This document shows, piece after piece, positions 29,045 through 40,056 of a stretch of 64,000 nt of DNA (the first letter of the stretch is position 1; every line of letters starts with the position of its first letter). The stretch is from assembly GCA_016177805.1 (NCBI GenBank), contig JACOUN010000051.1, forward strand, positions 62,001 through 126,000, written 5' to 3'. The notes under the pieces are model-generated. The model did no database searches and was not told where the DNA came from. It saw only the letters and a list, made by a program, of their open reading frames with translations. This stretch comes from Rhodocyclales bacterium (GTDB lineage Bacteria; Pseudomonadota; Gammaproteobacteria; Burkholderiales; Rhodocyclaceae). The position numbers and the translations under genes were made by a program.

Positions 29045-29566
29045 TCAGCCCAGATACGCGGCGTGCAGTGCGGCGAGCTTGCCCTGTGCGGCGAGCAGGA
29101 AGTCGCAGACTTCACGCACCGCGCCGTGCCCGGCGGGGCGGCGGGTGACGTAGCCGACGTGTTGCTTGACCAGATCGTGGCCGTCGCAGGGGGTGGCGGA
29201 GAAACCGCACGCTCTCAGTATGGGCAGGTCGACGACGTCGTCACCCATGTAGCCGGCCTGTTCGGCTTGCAACTGGCGCTGTTCGAGCAAGCCGCGCAGG
29301 CAGGCGCGTTTGTCTTCGACCCCCATGTGCAGTTCGGCGATGCCCAGTGCCGCGGCGCGCACTTCCAGCGCGCGGGAGCTGCGTCCGCTGATGATCGCGA
29401 CTTCGATACCGGCGTGCTGGAGCATTTTCAGGCCGTGCCCGTCCAGGCTGGAGAAGACCTTGAATTCCTCACCGTTGGGGGTGAAATAGAGGCTGCCGTC
29501 GGTCATCACGCCATCCACGTCGAAACCCATCAGGCGCACCCTGGCGGCGGTTGTTTGCGCATCCAT
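29045..29566 (-). CDS. kdsC: 3-deoxy-D-manno-octulosonate 8-phosphate phosphatase KdsC
   Basis: HAD-family tetrameric phosphatase, final step of Kdo formation. 173 residues. Motif I FDVDGVMTDG, motif II IISGRSS, and motif III/IV GYMGDDVVDLPIL are all present. The start overlaps the kdsD stop by 1 bp. Confidence 0.96.
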   Translation of the reverse strand: MDAQTTAARVRLMGFDVDGVMTDGSLYFTPNGEEFKVFSSLDGHGLKMLQHAGIEVAIISGRSSRALEVRAAALGIAELHMGVEDKRACLRGLLEQRQLQAEQAGYMGDDVVDLPILRACGFSATPCDGHDLVKQHVGYVTRRPAGHGAVREVCDFLLAAQGKLAALHAAYLG

Positions 29567-30561
29567 CAGATGACCTTGGCCTGCATGAGATCGTGGGTAT
29601 TGAGCGCTCCGACGAGGATGCCGGCGTCGTCAACCACCAGCAACTGGTTGATGAGCAGCCGCTCCATCAGTTCGACCGCTTCAACCGCCAGCGCGTCTGG
29701 TCCTATGCTGCGCGGGGCGCGCGTCATGACTTCGCCCACCGTCGCGGCACGTACGTCGACGCCGCGTTCCAGCGCCCGGCGCAGATCGCCGTCAGTGAAA
29801 ATTCCGATCAGGTGGCCGCCATCATCGGTGACGGCGGTCATGCCGAGCCCGCCGCGCGTCATGGCGAGCAGGGCGTCGGTCATGGGAGTGCTCTCGGCCA
29901 TGCACGGTACGCGTTGCGCCGCGCGCATCACGTCACGTACGTGGGTGAGCAGGCGTCGTCCGAGCGCGCCGCCAGGGTGGGCACGGGCAAAATCGTCGGT
30001 GCTGAAGCCGCGCGCATCGAGCAGCGCGATGGCGAGCGCATCGCCCAATGCGAGCGCTGCGGTGGTGCTGGCGGTGGGCGCGAGGTTGAGCGGGCAGGCT
30101 TCTTCGCGCACGGTGGCGTCGAGGTGGATGTCGGCTTCGCGTGCGAGCGGTGAGCCGTTGCGCCCGGTGATGGCGATGAGGCTGGCGCCCTGGCGTTTGA
30201 CCAGCGGGACGATGGTGAGCAGCTCTTCGCTCGCGCCCGAGTTCGACAGCGCGATGACCACGTCTTCGGCGGTGATCATGCCCAGATCGCCGTGCGCCGC
30301 TTCTGCCGCATGCACGAAGTAGGCGGGGGTGCCAGTGCTCGCCAGGGTGGCGGCGATCTTGCGCGCGATGTGCCCGGATTTGCCGATGCCGGTAACGATC
30401 ACGCGCCCGTGCCGCTGCAGGATGAGGTCGATCGCGCGTTCGAATTCGGGCCCGATGCGGTCGCCGAGTGCCGCCACCGCGTCCGCTTCTATGCGCAGCA
30501 CGCGACGTGCCATCTCGATTGCCCCGCTGGACGCGGGAGATGTCTGCAAATTGGGTGTCAT
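29566..30561 (-). CDS. kdsD: Arabinose-5-phosphate isomerase KdsD
   Basis: Converts ribulose-5-phosphate to arabinose-5-phosphate, the first step of Kdo synthesis. 331 residues: SIS domain (about 40-175; GIGKSGHIARKIAATLASTG, SNSGASEELL) and two CBS domains (about 205-325; VRDVMR, FTDGDLRRALERG). First gene of the minus-strand kdsD-kdsC-lptC-lptA unit and divergent from mlaF across a 229-bp gap; on the minus strand a TATACT -10-like sequence at about 30625-30630 could serve it. Confidence 0.96.
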   Translation of the reverse strand: MTPNLQTSPASSGAIEMARRVLRIEADAVAALGDRIGPEFERAIDLILQRHGRVIVTGIGKSGHIARKIAATLASTGTPAYFVHAAEAAHGDLGMITAEDVVIALSNSGASEELLTIVPLVKRQGASLIAITGRNGSPLAREADIHLDATVREEACPLNLAPTASTTAALALGDALAIALLDARGFSTDDFARAHPGGALGRRLLTHVRDVMRAAQRVPCMAESTPMTDALLAMTRGGLGMTAVTDDGGHLIGIFTDGDLRRALERGVDVRAATVGEVMTRAPRSIGPDALAVEAVELMERLLINQLLVVDDAGILVGALNTHDLMQAKVI

Positions 30562-30790
30562 GGGTGCCGTGAGGTGCTGTTTGCGCGCAGCGCAAGCCTG
30601 TCCAGCCGGTCAGGCATCGCAAAAGTATAGCAGAGCGTCGCAAGTCCGCACTCCGATACACTTTCGCGTTTGACCACTCCGGAACGGGCCGCTAGTGTCG
30701 CACTGATTTTCTCGGGTATATCCGCCCCAGGTCTGGCGGGCTGCTAGAATATGCGGTTTTATTGATACGAACTGGCAAGGATCAGGGCCT

Positions 30791-31600
30791 GTGTCTGATA
30801 CTACTCTCGTGACGCTACGTGACGTGCGCTTCGCTTATGGCGAGCGCGAAATCCTGCAGGGCGTGAACCTGTCGGTGCGTCGTGGACAGGTGGTCGCGAT
30901 CATGGGCGGTAGCGGATGCGGCAAGACGACCTTGCTGCGTCTGGTGGGGGGGCAGTTGCGTGCGTCATCGGGCAGCGTGTCGGTCGGGGGGCGCAATCTG
31001 GCGCATCTGTCTCACGCCGAGCTGTACGCGTTGCGCCGTCGCATGGGCATGCTGTTCCAGTTCGGGGCGCTGTTCACCGATCTGTCGGCGTTCGACAACG
31101 TCGCGTTTCCGCTGCGCGAGCACACCGATCTGCCGTCCGAACTGGTGCACGATCTGGTGCTGATGAAGCTCAATGCGGTCGGTCTGCGCGGGGCCGAGCA
31201 TCTGAAGCCCGCCGAGCTGTCCGGCGGCATGGCGCGCCGCGTCGCGCTGGCGCGGGCGGTGGCGCTGGACCCGATGCTGATCATGTACGACGAACCTTTC
31301 GCCGGCCTGGACCCGATCTCGCTGGGCATCATCGGGCAACTCATCCGACGCCTCAACGATGCGCTCGGCGCCAGTTCCATCATCGTGACCCACGACGTGC
31401 ATGAGTCGCTTGATATCGTCGATTACGTGTACTTCGTGTCGAATGGCCGTATCGTTGCCGAGGGTACGCCGGACGAAATCCGGGTGTCTACCGATCCGTT
31501 CGTCCATCAGTTCGTGCATGCCGAAGCCGATGGTCCAGTGCCGTTTCACTACCCCGCACCGCCGTTTGCCGAGCGCTTGTTCGGGCAGGGGGTGGCGTGA
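30791..31600 (+). CDS. mlaF: Phospholipid ABC transporter ATPase MlaF
   Basis: Cytoplasmic ATPase of the MlaFEDB complex that maintains outer-membrane lipid asymmetry. 269 residues with a GTG start at 30791. Walker A GGSGCGKTT, Q-loop LFQFGALF, signature LSGGMARR, Walker B LIMYDEPFAGLDP, switch His THDVHES. Overlaps mlaE by 4 bp. Confidence 0.96.
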   Translation: MSDTTLVTLRDVRFAYGEREILQGVNLSVRRGQVVAIMGGSGCGKTTLLRLVGGQLRASSGSVSVGGRNLAHLSHAELYALRRRMGMLFQFGALFTDLSAFDNVAFPLREHTDLPSELVHDLVLMKLNAVGLRGAEHLKPAELSGGMARRVALARAVALDPMLIMYDEPFAGLDPISLGIIGQLIRRLNDALGASSIIVTHDVHESLDIVDYVYFVSNGRIVAEGTPDEIRVSTDPFVHQFVHAEADGPVPFHYPAPPFAERLFGQGVA

Positions 31601-32391
31601 GCGGGGCGGTGGTGTTGTTGCGCCGGGTCGGTAGCGTGGTCAATGCAGGGGTGGCGCGCCTGGGCTTCGCGGCGCGATTCTTCCTGCTGCTGCTGCGCTA
31701 TTCCGGGCAGTCGCTGTTGCGGGTGCATCTGACCATGCGCGAGATCTATTTCAGCGGGGTGTTGTCGCTGCTCATCATCATCGTGTCGGGTTTGTTCGTC
31801 GGCATGGTGCTGGGTTTGCAGGGTTACGAAACCTTGCAGCGGTTTGGCTCGGGAGACGCGCTGGGGGTGCTGGTGGCGCTGTCGCTGACGCGTGAGCTGG
31901 GGCCCGTGGTGGCCGGCTTGTTGTTTGCCAGCCGCGCGGGTTCGGCGGTGACTGCCGAGATCGGCCTGATGAAAACCACCGAGCAGCTCAAGGCCATGGA
32001 CATGATGGCGGTCAATCCGCTGGCGCGGGTCGTGGCGCCGAGGTTCTGGGGCGGTGTTGTTTCCATGCCGCTGCTGGCCGCGATTTTCTCCGCGATGGGG
32101 GTGTTCGGCGGCTGGCTGATCGGGGTGGTGTTCATCGGTGTGGACGAAGGTGCGTTCTGGTCGCAGATGCAGGCTGCGGTGGATTTTCGCGAAGACATCG
32201 TCAATGGCGTTATCAAGAGTTTCGTATTCGGCGTGGCGGTGGCATTGATCGCGGTATTCGAAGGCTATGACTGCGAGCCGACCGCCGAGGGCGTGTCGCG
32301 CGCCATCACGCGCACGGTGGTGAGTTCCGCCCTGGCGATACTGGCGCTGGACTTCGTGCTGACTTCTTTCATGTTTCGGGGTGTGTCATGA
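31597..32391 (+). CDS. mlaE: Phospholipid ABC transporter permease MlaE
   Basis: Inner-membrane permease. 264 residues, GTG start overlapping mlaF (GTGA). Conserved RELGPVVAGLLFASRAGSAVTAEIG region with MKTTEQLKAMDMMAVNP; about five to six membrane helices. Overlaps mlaD by 4 bp. Confidence 0.96.
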   Translation: MSGAVVLLRRVGSVVNAGVARLGFAARFFLLLLRYSGQSLLRVHLTMREIYFSGVLSLLIIIVSGLFVGMVLGLQGYETLQRFGSGDALGVLVALSLTRELGPVVAGLLFASRAGSAVTAEIGLMKTTEQLKAMDMMAVNPLARVVAPRFWGGVVSMPLLAAIFSAMGVFGGWLIGVVFIGVDEGAFWSQMQAAVDFREDIVNGVIKSFVFGVAVALIAVFEGYDCEPTAEGVSRAITRTVVSSALAILALDFVLTSFMFRGVS

Positions 32392-32852
32392 GCCGTTCCG
32401 CGCTCGATCTGTGGGTGGGATTCTTCGTTGTGCTCGGCATGGCCGCGTTGCTGTTTCTCGCGCTCAGGGTCGGGAACCTCGCCAGCGCCAATCTATCTGA
32501 GGCTTATACCGTAAAGGCCAGATTCGACAACATCGGTGGTCTCAAGGTGAGGGCGCCGGTGAAGAGCGCGGGCGTGGTGGTTGGGCGGGTCGCGGACATT
32601 AGTTTCGACACCCAAAGCTACCGCGCCGAAGTCGTGCTCACGATCGCGACCCGCTACGCGTTTCCGCGCGATACGAGCGCTTCGATATTGACTTCCGGGT
32701 TGCTGGGCGAGCAGTACGTTGGTCTGGATCCCGGCGCTGACGTCGATATGCTCAAACCGAATGATGTTCTACAGATCACGCAGTCGGCGGTCGTGCTGGA
32801 AAAGCTGATAGGCCAGTTCCTGTTCGACAAGGCCAGTGCCCCGGCAAACTGA
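32388..32852 (+). CDS. mlaD: Phospholipid ABC transporter substrate-binding protein MlaD
   Basis: Membrane-anchored MCE-domain protein that forms a hexameric ring on MlaE. 154 residues: an N-terminal helix (LWVGFFVVLGMAALLFLAL) and one MCE domain (about 40-120; FDNIGGLKVRAPVKSAGVVVGRV, LTSGLLGEQYVGLDPG). The stop is 1 bp before repeat copy B. Confidence 0.95.
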   Translation: MSRSALDLWVGFFVVLGMAALLFLALRVGNLASANLSEAYTVKARFDNIGGLKVRAPVKSAGVVVGRVADISFDTQSYRAEVVLTIATRYAFPRDTSASILTSGLLGEQYVGLDPGADVDMLKPNDVLQITQSAVVLEKLIGQFLFDKASAPAN

Positions 32853-32853
32853 C

Positions 32854-32994
32854 AGCTTGTGAAGAAATCGTAGCGAGCAGGGCCGAGTGCAAGGTGCGAG
32901 CGAGCGAACTACGAGACATATCACATGGATAGGCGAGGAGTGAGCGAATGAGCAACGCAGCAATCGGCCCGCGCAGTAGATTTATTTTCAAGCT
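32854..32994. repeat. MITE-like intergenic element, copy B
   Basis: 141 bp, about 94% identical by eye to copy A at 3062-3202, with the same terminal inverted repeats AGCTTG...CAAGCT and the same orientation relative to the flanking plus-strand genes. It separates mlaD from mlaA. No coding capacity of note. Confidence 0.85.
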
Positions 32995-33022
32995 CTGAGA
33001 GTAACCAATCAATAACAAGAGA

Positions 33023-33799
33023 ATGCTCATGAAATCCGAAATGTCCGGAGCACGAGTCGGTGTATTTGCCCTGGCCTGCGTCATGCTGATAGCGAGCGGC
33101 TGTGCATCCCGTCCCGCCAATCCCGACGATCCGCTCGAAAGCTACAACCGGGCCGTGTTCAGCTTCAACGAAGGGGCCGACCGGGCGGTGATCCGGCCGA
33201 TGGCGCGCGTCTATGACGCGGTTACGCCCAAGCCGGTGCAGACCGGGGTCGGTAATTTCTTTTCCAACCTCGGCGATATCTGGATAGGACTGAACAATGT
33301 CCTGCAGGGCAAGGTTGCCGATGGATTGTCGGACTGGATGCGCTTTGCCGTGAACACGACCCTGGGGGTGGCCGGTCTGCTCGATGTGGCCTCCGAGATG
33401 AAGCTGCCCAAGCATGATGAAGACCTGGGGCAGACGCTGGGCACGTGGGGGTTCGGCGAGGGCGCGTATTTCGTGGTGCCGCTGATGGGGCCGCGCACGG
33501 TGCGCGATACGCTGGCGCTGCCGCTGGACCTGAAGGGCGACAATGTGTGGACCATCGATCATGTCAGTACGCGCAACGTGCTTACCGGCGTCAGGTTCGT
33601 GCATCAGCGCGCGCGCCTCTTGAGTGTCGAGCGTACGCTGGATGAGGGGGCGCTGGACAAGTACGCGTTTACGCGCGACTTCTATCTCCAGCAGCGTCGC
33701 TACAAGGTGCACGACGGCAACGTACCGGTAGAGTACGAGGACTATGACGCCCTACCCGAAAATGGCTCCACCAAAGATGGCGAAGCCGTGCCGCAATAA
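33023..33799 (+). CDS. mlaA: Outer membrane lipoprotein MlaA (VacJ)
   Basis: Outer-membrane lipoprotein that removes mislocalised phospholipids and hands them to MlaC. 258 residues from ATG 33023; ATG 33029 is also possible and better spaced from AAGAG. Lipobox LIASGC near residue 27; the MlaA core is visible as DPLESYNRAVFSFNEGADRAV, FFSNLGDIW and FAVNTTLGVAGLLDVAS. Its inclusion in the mla operon, unlike E. coli, is usual for betaproteobacteria. Confidence 0.95.
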   Translation: MLMKSEMSGARVGVFALACVMLIASGCASRPANPDDPLESYNRAVFSFNEGADRAVIRPMARVYDAVTPKPVQTGVGNFFSNLGDIWIGLNNVLQGKVADGLSDWMRFAVNTTLGVAGLLDVASEMKLPKHDEDLGQTLGTWGFGEGAYFVVPLMGPRTVRDTLALPLDLKGDNVWTIDHVSTRNVLTGVRFVHQRARLLSVERTLDEGALDKYAFTRDFYLQQRRYKVHDGNVPVEYEDYDALPENGSTKDGEAVPQ

Positions 33800-33874
33800 G
33801 CGGAGATGGGGCGACGCGTGCGTCGCCTGATTCCGGGCAGTTGATATACCCCTGAACAAATAACAGAGAACAAC

Positions 33875-34501
33875 ATGAAATCCCTGACAACCGTATTTAT
33901 CCTGGCGCTGTCGTTTTTGCTCTCGCCGGCGGCGACGGCCGCGACCGGTCCCGACGAACTGGTGCGCAAGCTCTCCAACGAGGTGCTTGACATCATACGT
34001 ACCGAGAAGGCCAAGCCTACCGAAGATGCCAAGCGTCTTGTGGCTCAGGTTGAAGCCGCAGTGTCGCCGCATTTCGATTTTCGCCGCATGACCATGCTCG
34101 CGGTGGGGCGCGATTGGCGCCAGGCCACGCCGGAACAGCAGCAGCGGCTGGTGGACAGTTTCTACCGGATGCTGGTGCGCACTTACTCCAATGCGCTGAC
34201 CCAGTATCGCAACCAGACGGTCGCGTTCAAGCCGGCGCGATTCTCGCCGGAGGACACGGTGGTGCACGTGCAGACCGAAATCCGGCAGTCCGGAACGCAA
34301 CCGATCAACGTTGACTACGTGCTGCAGAAATCCGACAGCGGCTGGCGCATATTCGATGTGGTGGTCGCGGGCGTGAGTCTGGTGACCAACTATCGCGGCA
34401 GCTTCGCGCAGGAAATCCGGGCCGGCGGCATCGAGGGGCTGATCCGTGCTCTGGAGGCACGCGAGCGCGAGATCGTGCAAGGCTCGTCTGGACAGAGTTG
34501 A
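33875..34501 (+). CDS. mlaC: Periplasmic phospholipid-binding protein MlaC
   Basis: Soluble shuttle between MlaA and MlaD. 208 residues with a signal peptide (about 1-23, LSFLLSPAATAA) and the Tol-Tol_Ttg2 fold (PHFDFRRMTMLAVGRDWRQAT, NVDYVLQKSDSGWRIFDVVVAGVSLV). Follows mlaA by 75 bp. Confidence 0.95.
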   Translation: MKSLTTVFILALSFLLSPAATAATGPDELVRKLSNEVLDIIRTEKAKPTEDAKRLVAQVEAAVSPHFDFRRMTMLAVGRDWRQATPEQQQRLVDSFYRMLVRTYSNALTQYRNQTVAFKPARFSPEDTVVHVQTEIRQSGTQPINVDYVLQKSDSGWRIFDVVVAGVSLVTNYRGSFAQEIRAGGIEGLIRALEAREREIVQGSSGQS

Positions 34502-34506
34502 ACAGC

Positions 34507-34800
34507 ATGGACAAGGCTGCGACGTTGACGCTTGAAGGCCCGCTGACCATGACCACGGCCCGCCGGCATCTGGACGACGGGCGCGTGCTGGCGGCGGCGG
34601 GCGATTTGCGGGTGGATTGTTCCGCGCTTACCGAATCCGATTCCGCGACGCTGGCCTTGCTCTTCGATTGGTTGCGCGTTGCGCGGCGCGCTGGGCATCG
34701 GCTGGAAGTGCGCGGGCTGGCGGAGGGCCTGCGCAGCCTCGCCGAGCTGTACGGCGTGGCCGATCTGCTGCCAATGCAAGACGGCGGGCCGCACTCCTGA
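34507..34800 (+). CDS. mlaB: STAS domain protein MlaB
   Basis: Small cytoplasmic STAS protein that binds and regulates MlaF. 97 residues from ATG 34507; a TTG at 34498 overlapping the mlaC stop is an alternative. Core DCSALTESDSATLALLFDWLR with the conserved acidic/hydroxyl pattern. Its stop overlaps the next ATG (TGATG). Confidence 0.9.
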   Translation: MDKAATLTLEGPLTMTTARRHLDDGRVLAAAGDLRVDCSALTESDSATLALLFDWLRVARRAGHRLEVRGLAEGLRSLAELYGVADLLPMQDGGPHS

Positions 34801-35696
34801 TGGCGGTAGCGGCAATTCGGGTCGACCAGGTCACCAAGCACTACGGCACATTGCGCGCGCTCGCCGGGGTCAGCCTAGAGGTGGCGCAGGGCGAGTTTTT
34901 CGGCCTGCTCGGCCCCAACGGCGCGGGCAAGACCACCCTGATCTCGGCGCTGGCGGGGCTGGTGCGCCCGACTTCGGGCACCCTGGAGGTGATGGGGTAT
35001 GACGTTGTTGGAGACTACCGCAACGCCAGGCAACACATCGGTGTGGTGCCGCAGGAACTGGTGTTCGATCCGTTCTTCTCGGTGCGCGAGTTGTTGCGCA
35101 TCCAGTCCGGCTATTTCGGCGTGCGGCGCAACGATGACTGGATAGACGAGATCCTGTGCAATCTGGACCTGCTGCCCAAGGCCAACGCCAACATGCGCAC
35201 CCTGTCGGGAGGCATGAAGCGGCGCGTGCTGGTGGCGCAGGCGCTGGTGCATCGGCCGCCGGTGATCGTGCTCGATGAGCCGACTGCCGGGGTGGACGTG
35301 GAGCTGCGCCAAGGCTTGTGGCGGTTCATCCGCAAGTTGAACCGCGACGGCCACACCGTCGTGCTGACCACGCACTATCTGGAGGAGGCCGAGGCCTTGT
35401 GCGGGCGCATCGCGATGCTCAAGTCCGGCCGCGTGGTGGCGCTGGACAGTACCCAGGCGCTACTCAGACAGTTCGCCACCCATACGCTGCGGGTGCGCCT
35501 GCAGAATCCCGAAATCGGCTGTACCCTCGGCGGCAACCCCGACGTCGACGGGTGGGTGGATTTCGCCTTCGATGTCTATGCCGATGTCGAACCCCTGCTC
35601 GGGCGCTTGCGCGAGGCGGGCGCGGGGGTGGATGAGATACAGTTGGGCGAGCCGGATCTGGAGCGGGTTTTCGTGGATGTGATGAATCGTGCCTGA
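34800..35696 (+). CDS. ABC-2 type exporter ATPase (YadG-like)
   Basis: 298 residues from ATG 34800. GPNGAGKTT Walker A, VPQELVFDP, signature LSGGMKRR, Walker B VIVLDEPTAGVD, TTHYLEEAE. Together with the following permease it forms the YadG/YadH-type exporter pair commonly placed after mlaB in betaproteobacteria. The substrate is unknown; placement with mla genes suggests an envelope lipid or polymer (inference). Confidence 0.92.
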   Translation: MAVAAIRVDQVTKHYGTLRALAGVSLEVAQGEFFGLLGPNGAGKTTLISALAGLVRPTSGTLEVMGYDVVGDYRNARQHIGVVPQELVFDPFFSVRELLRIQSGYFGVRRNDDWIDEILCNLDLLPKANANMRTLSGGMKRRVLVAQALVHRPPVIVLDEPTAGVDVELRQGLWRFIRKLNRDGHTVVLTTHYLEEAEALCGRIAMLKSGRVVALDSTQALLRQFATHTLRVRLQNPEIGCTLGGNPDVDGWVDFAFDVYADVEPLLGRLREAGAGVDEIQLGEPDLERVFVDVMNRA

Positions 35697-36480
35697 TCCC
35701 GGACCGCGCGCGCGCGCGTCGTCATGGGTGGGGTTTCGCACCCTGCTGGGCAAGGAAGTCTTGCGCTTCTGGAAAGTGGCGTTCCAGACCATACTCGCGC
35801 CGGTGCTCAATGCGCTGTTGTTCCTGCTGATCTTTTCCCATGTGCTGGACCGGCACGTCACGATGTATGGCGATATCGCCTATACCGCCTTTCTGGTTCC
35901 GGGTCTGGTCATGATGTCGCTGTTGCAGAACGCATTCGCCAACAGTTCGTCGTCGCTGATCCAGAGCAAGATCACCGGCAACATCATCTTTGTGCTGCTG
36001 CCGCCGATCGCGTATCACGAGCTGTACGCGGCCTACGTCATCGCATCGGTGTTGCGCGCGCTGATGGTCGGGCTGGGGGTGCTGGTGGTGTCGCTGCCGT
36101 TCGTGGACGTCAGCTTTGCCGCGCCCGGCTGGATAGTCGCGTTCGCGCTGATCGGCGGCGCCACCCTGGGCACGCTGGGGATGATTGCCGGCATCTGGGC
36201 CGACAAGTTCGACCAGCTTTCGGCCTTCCAGAACTTCCTGATCATGCCGCTGACGATGCTGTCCGGGGTGTTTTTCTCGATACACTCCCTGCCTGACATC
36301 TGGCAGGAAGTTTTGCGCATCAACCCGTTCTTCTTCATGATTGACGGTTTCCGCTACGGTTTCTTCGGCCAGTCCGACGTCAATCCGTGGTTGAGCCTGG
36401 GCGTGGCGGGTGTTTTCTTTTTGTTCCTTGCGGCTTTGACGCTGGTGATGTTGGCCAGGGGCTACAAGTTGCGTTCCTGA
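35689..36480 (+). CDS. ABC-2 type exporter permease (YadH-like)
   Basis: 263 residues with a GTG start at 35689 that overlaps the ATPase gene by 8 bp. About six membrane helices (TILAPVLNALLFLLIFS, MMSLLQNAF, VLRALMVGLGVLVVSLPF, MIAGIWADKFDQLSAFQNFLIMPLTMLSGVFFS typical of ABC2_membrane proteins). Partner of the preceding ATPase. Confidence 0.92.
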   Translation: MPDPGPRARASSWVGFRTLLGKEVLRFWKVAFQTILAPVLNALLFLLIFSHVLDRHVTMYGDIAYTAFLVPGLVMMSLLQNAFANSSSSLIQSKITGNIIFVLLPPIAYHELYAAYVIASVLRALMVGLGVLVVSLPFVDVSFAAPGWIVAFALIGGATLGTLGMIAGIWADKFDQLSAFQNFLIMPLTMLSGVFFSIHSLPDIWQEVLRINPFFFMIDGFRYGFFGQSDVNPWLSLGVAGVFFLFLAALTLVMLARGYKLRS

Positions 36481-36490
36481 GGTGGTGACC

Positions 36491-38007
<1,517 letters not shown>

Positions 38008-38090
38008 CACAGCGTCATCCCACCCGGCCGGGCCTACCGGCGGCGTGCCGGGTTACAATCGCACGATTCCATTTTTCAAGGCATCGCCCC

Positions 38091-38732
38091 GTGTCCGGTA
38101 TTACCCTGGCTCTCTCCAAAGGCCGCATCTTCGAAGAAACGCTGCCGTTGCTGGCCGCTGCCGGTATCGTCCCGGCGGACGATCCGGAAACCTCGCGCAA
38201 GTTGATCATTCCGACCAACCGCGCCGACGTCAGACTGGTCATCGTGCGTGCCACCGATACGCCGACCTATGTCGAGCATGGCGCCGCTGATCTGGGCATT
38301 GCGGGCAAGGATGTGCTGATCGAGCACGGCGGGCACGGGTTGTACCAGCCGCTGGATCTGGAAATCGCCAAGTGCCGCCTGTGCGTGGCGACCCGCGCGG
38401 GCTTCGATTACGCCGCCGCGACCCGACCGGGCGGGCGCATCCGGGTCGCGACCAAGTACGTCAATAGCGCCAAGGCGCACTTTGCTGAAAAGGGTGTGCA
38501 CGTCGATCTGATCAAGCTGTATGGCTCGATGGAGCTGGCGCCGCTGGTCGGGCTGGCCGATGCCATCGTCGATCTGGTGTCCAGCGGCGGCACGCTGCGC
38601 GCCAACAACCTCGAAGAAGTCGAGGAGATCACCCAGATCAGCTCGCGCCTGGTGATCAACCAGGCCGCGCTCAAGCTCAAGCGCGAACTGATACAGCCGT
38701 TGCTGGAGGCCTTTGCGGGAGCGATCAAATGA
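38091..38732 (+). CDS. hisG: ATP phosphoribosyltransferase catalytic subunit HisG (short form)
   Basis: First step of histidine synthesis. 213 residues with a GTG start at 38091. [37 protein letters not shown] and [20 protein letters not shown] are typical. It lacks the C-terminal ACT-like regulatory domain of the long form (about 290-300 aa), so it should need a separate HisZ subunit; none is encoded in this window. Overlaps hisD by 4 bp. Confidence 0.96.
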   Translation: MSGITLALSKGRIFEETLPLLAAAGIVPADDPETSRKLIIPTNRADVRLVIVRATDTPTYVEHGAADLGIAGKDVLIEHGGHGLYQPLDLEIAKCRLCVATRAGFDYAAATRPGGRIRVATKYVNSAKAHFAEKGVHVDLIKLYGSMELAPLVGLADAIVDLVSSGGTLRANNLEEVEEITQISSRLVINQAALKLKRELIQPLLEAFAGAIK

Positions 38733-40048
38733 CGGCGACTGACAACGGGGCGCTGATCAGACGCCTGGATGCGCGCGATCCGGATTTTCTTGAAATACTC
38801 GACGCCTTGCTCGCGTTCGAAGGCGGCGCGGACGCGCGCATCAACGAGGCGGTGAGCGGCATCCTTGAGGCGGTGCGCGCCACCGGAGACGCGGCGGTGG
38901 TCGAGTACACCCGCCGCTTCGATCACGTCGATGCGACCACCATGGCAGCGCTGGAACTGCCGAAGGCGGAACTGCGGGCGGCGCTCGACAGCTTGTCGGT
39001 CGAGCAGCGCGAGGCCTTGCGCTTCGCTGCCGATCGTGTGCGTCAGTACCACGAACGACAGAGCGCCACGTCGTGGGACTACACCGAGGCCGATGGCACC
39101 CGCCTGGGGCAGAAGATCACCGCGCTCGACCGGGTCGGGCTGTATGTGCCGGGCGGGCGCGCTGCCTACCCCAGTTCGGTGCTGATGAACGCGATTCCGG
39201 CCAAGGTTGCCGGGGTCGGCGAACTGATCATGGTGGTGCCCACGCCCCACGGCGAGAAGAACGCGCTGGTGCTGGCGGCCGCCGCGATCACCGGGGTCGA
39301 TCGGGTGTTCACGATAGGGGGGGCGCAGGCGGTCGCGGCGCTTGCCTACGGCACGCAGACCATACCGCAGGTCGACAAGATCGTCGGGCCGGGCAATGCC
39401 TACGTCGCGGAAGCCAAGCGGCGGGTGTTCGGCACCGTGGGCATCGACATGGTGGCCGGCCCTTCCGAGGTGCTGATCATCTCCGATGGCAGTGGCGATC
39501 CGGACTGGGTCGCGATGGATCTGTTCGCCCAGGCCGAGCACGATGAACTCGCGCAGTCGATACTGCTGTGTACCGACGCCGCGTTCATCGACGCGGTGGC
39601 GGCCAGTATCGCGCGCATGCTGGCGCAGATGCCGCGCCAGGCGACGATCGCCGCATCGCTGCGCAATCGTGGTGCGCTGATCCACGTCGAAAGCATCGAA
39701 CAGGCGTGCGCGCTGGCGAATCGCATCGCACCCGAACATCTCGAACTGGCGATGGAAGACGCCGAGCGCTGGATCGACGAGATCCGCCACGCGGGCGCGA
39801 TCTTCGTCGGACACTGGTCGGTCGAGGCGCTGGGTGACTACTGCGCCGGACCCAACCACGTATTGCCCACCATGCGCAGCGCGCGCTTCTCGTCCCCGCT
39901 GGGGGTGTACGATTTCCAGAAACGCACCAGCATCATCCAGATTTCAGAGGCCGGCGCGCAGACCATGGGCCGGGTCGCGTCGCTGCTGGCCCTCGGCGAG
40001 GGACTGCAGGCGCACGCGCGCTCGGCGCAGATGCGGATCGTGCGCTGA
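38729..40048 (+). CDS. hisD: Histidinol dehydrogenase HisD
   Basis: NAD- and zinc-dependent enzyme for the last two oxidations to histidine. 439 residues. [66 protein letters not shown] and the catalytic-His region APEHLELA are all present. It is the last plus-strand his gene before the inverted 15-kb segment; its stop lies 8 bp from the stop of the convergent glycosyltransferase gene. Confidence 0.97.
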   Translation: MTATDNGALIRRLDARDPDFLEILDALLAFEGGADARINEAVSGILEAVRATGDAAVVEYTRRFDHVDATTMAALELPKAELRAALDSLSVEQREALRFAADRVRQYHERQSATSWDYTEADGTRLGQKITALDRVGLYVPGGRAAYPSSVLMNAIPAKVAGVGELIMVVPTPHGEKNALVLAAAAITGVDRVFTIGGAQAVAALAYGTQTIPQVDKIVGPGNAYVAEAKRRVFGTVGIDMVAGPSEVLIISDGSGDPDWVAMDLFAQAEHDELAQSILLCTDAAFIDAVAASIARMLAQMPRQATIAASLRNRGALIHVESIEQACALANRIAPEHLELAMEDAERWIDEIRHAGAIFVGHWSVEALGDYCAGPNHVLPTMRSARFSSPLGVYDFQKRTSIIQISEAGAQTMGRVASLLALGEGLQAHARSAQMRIVR

Positions 40049-40056
40049 AGCGGGCC

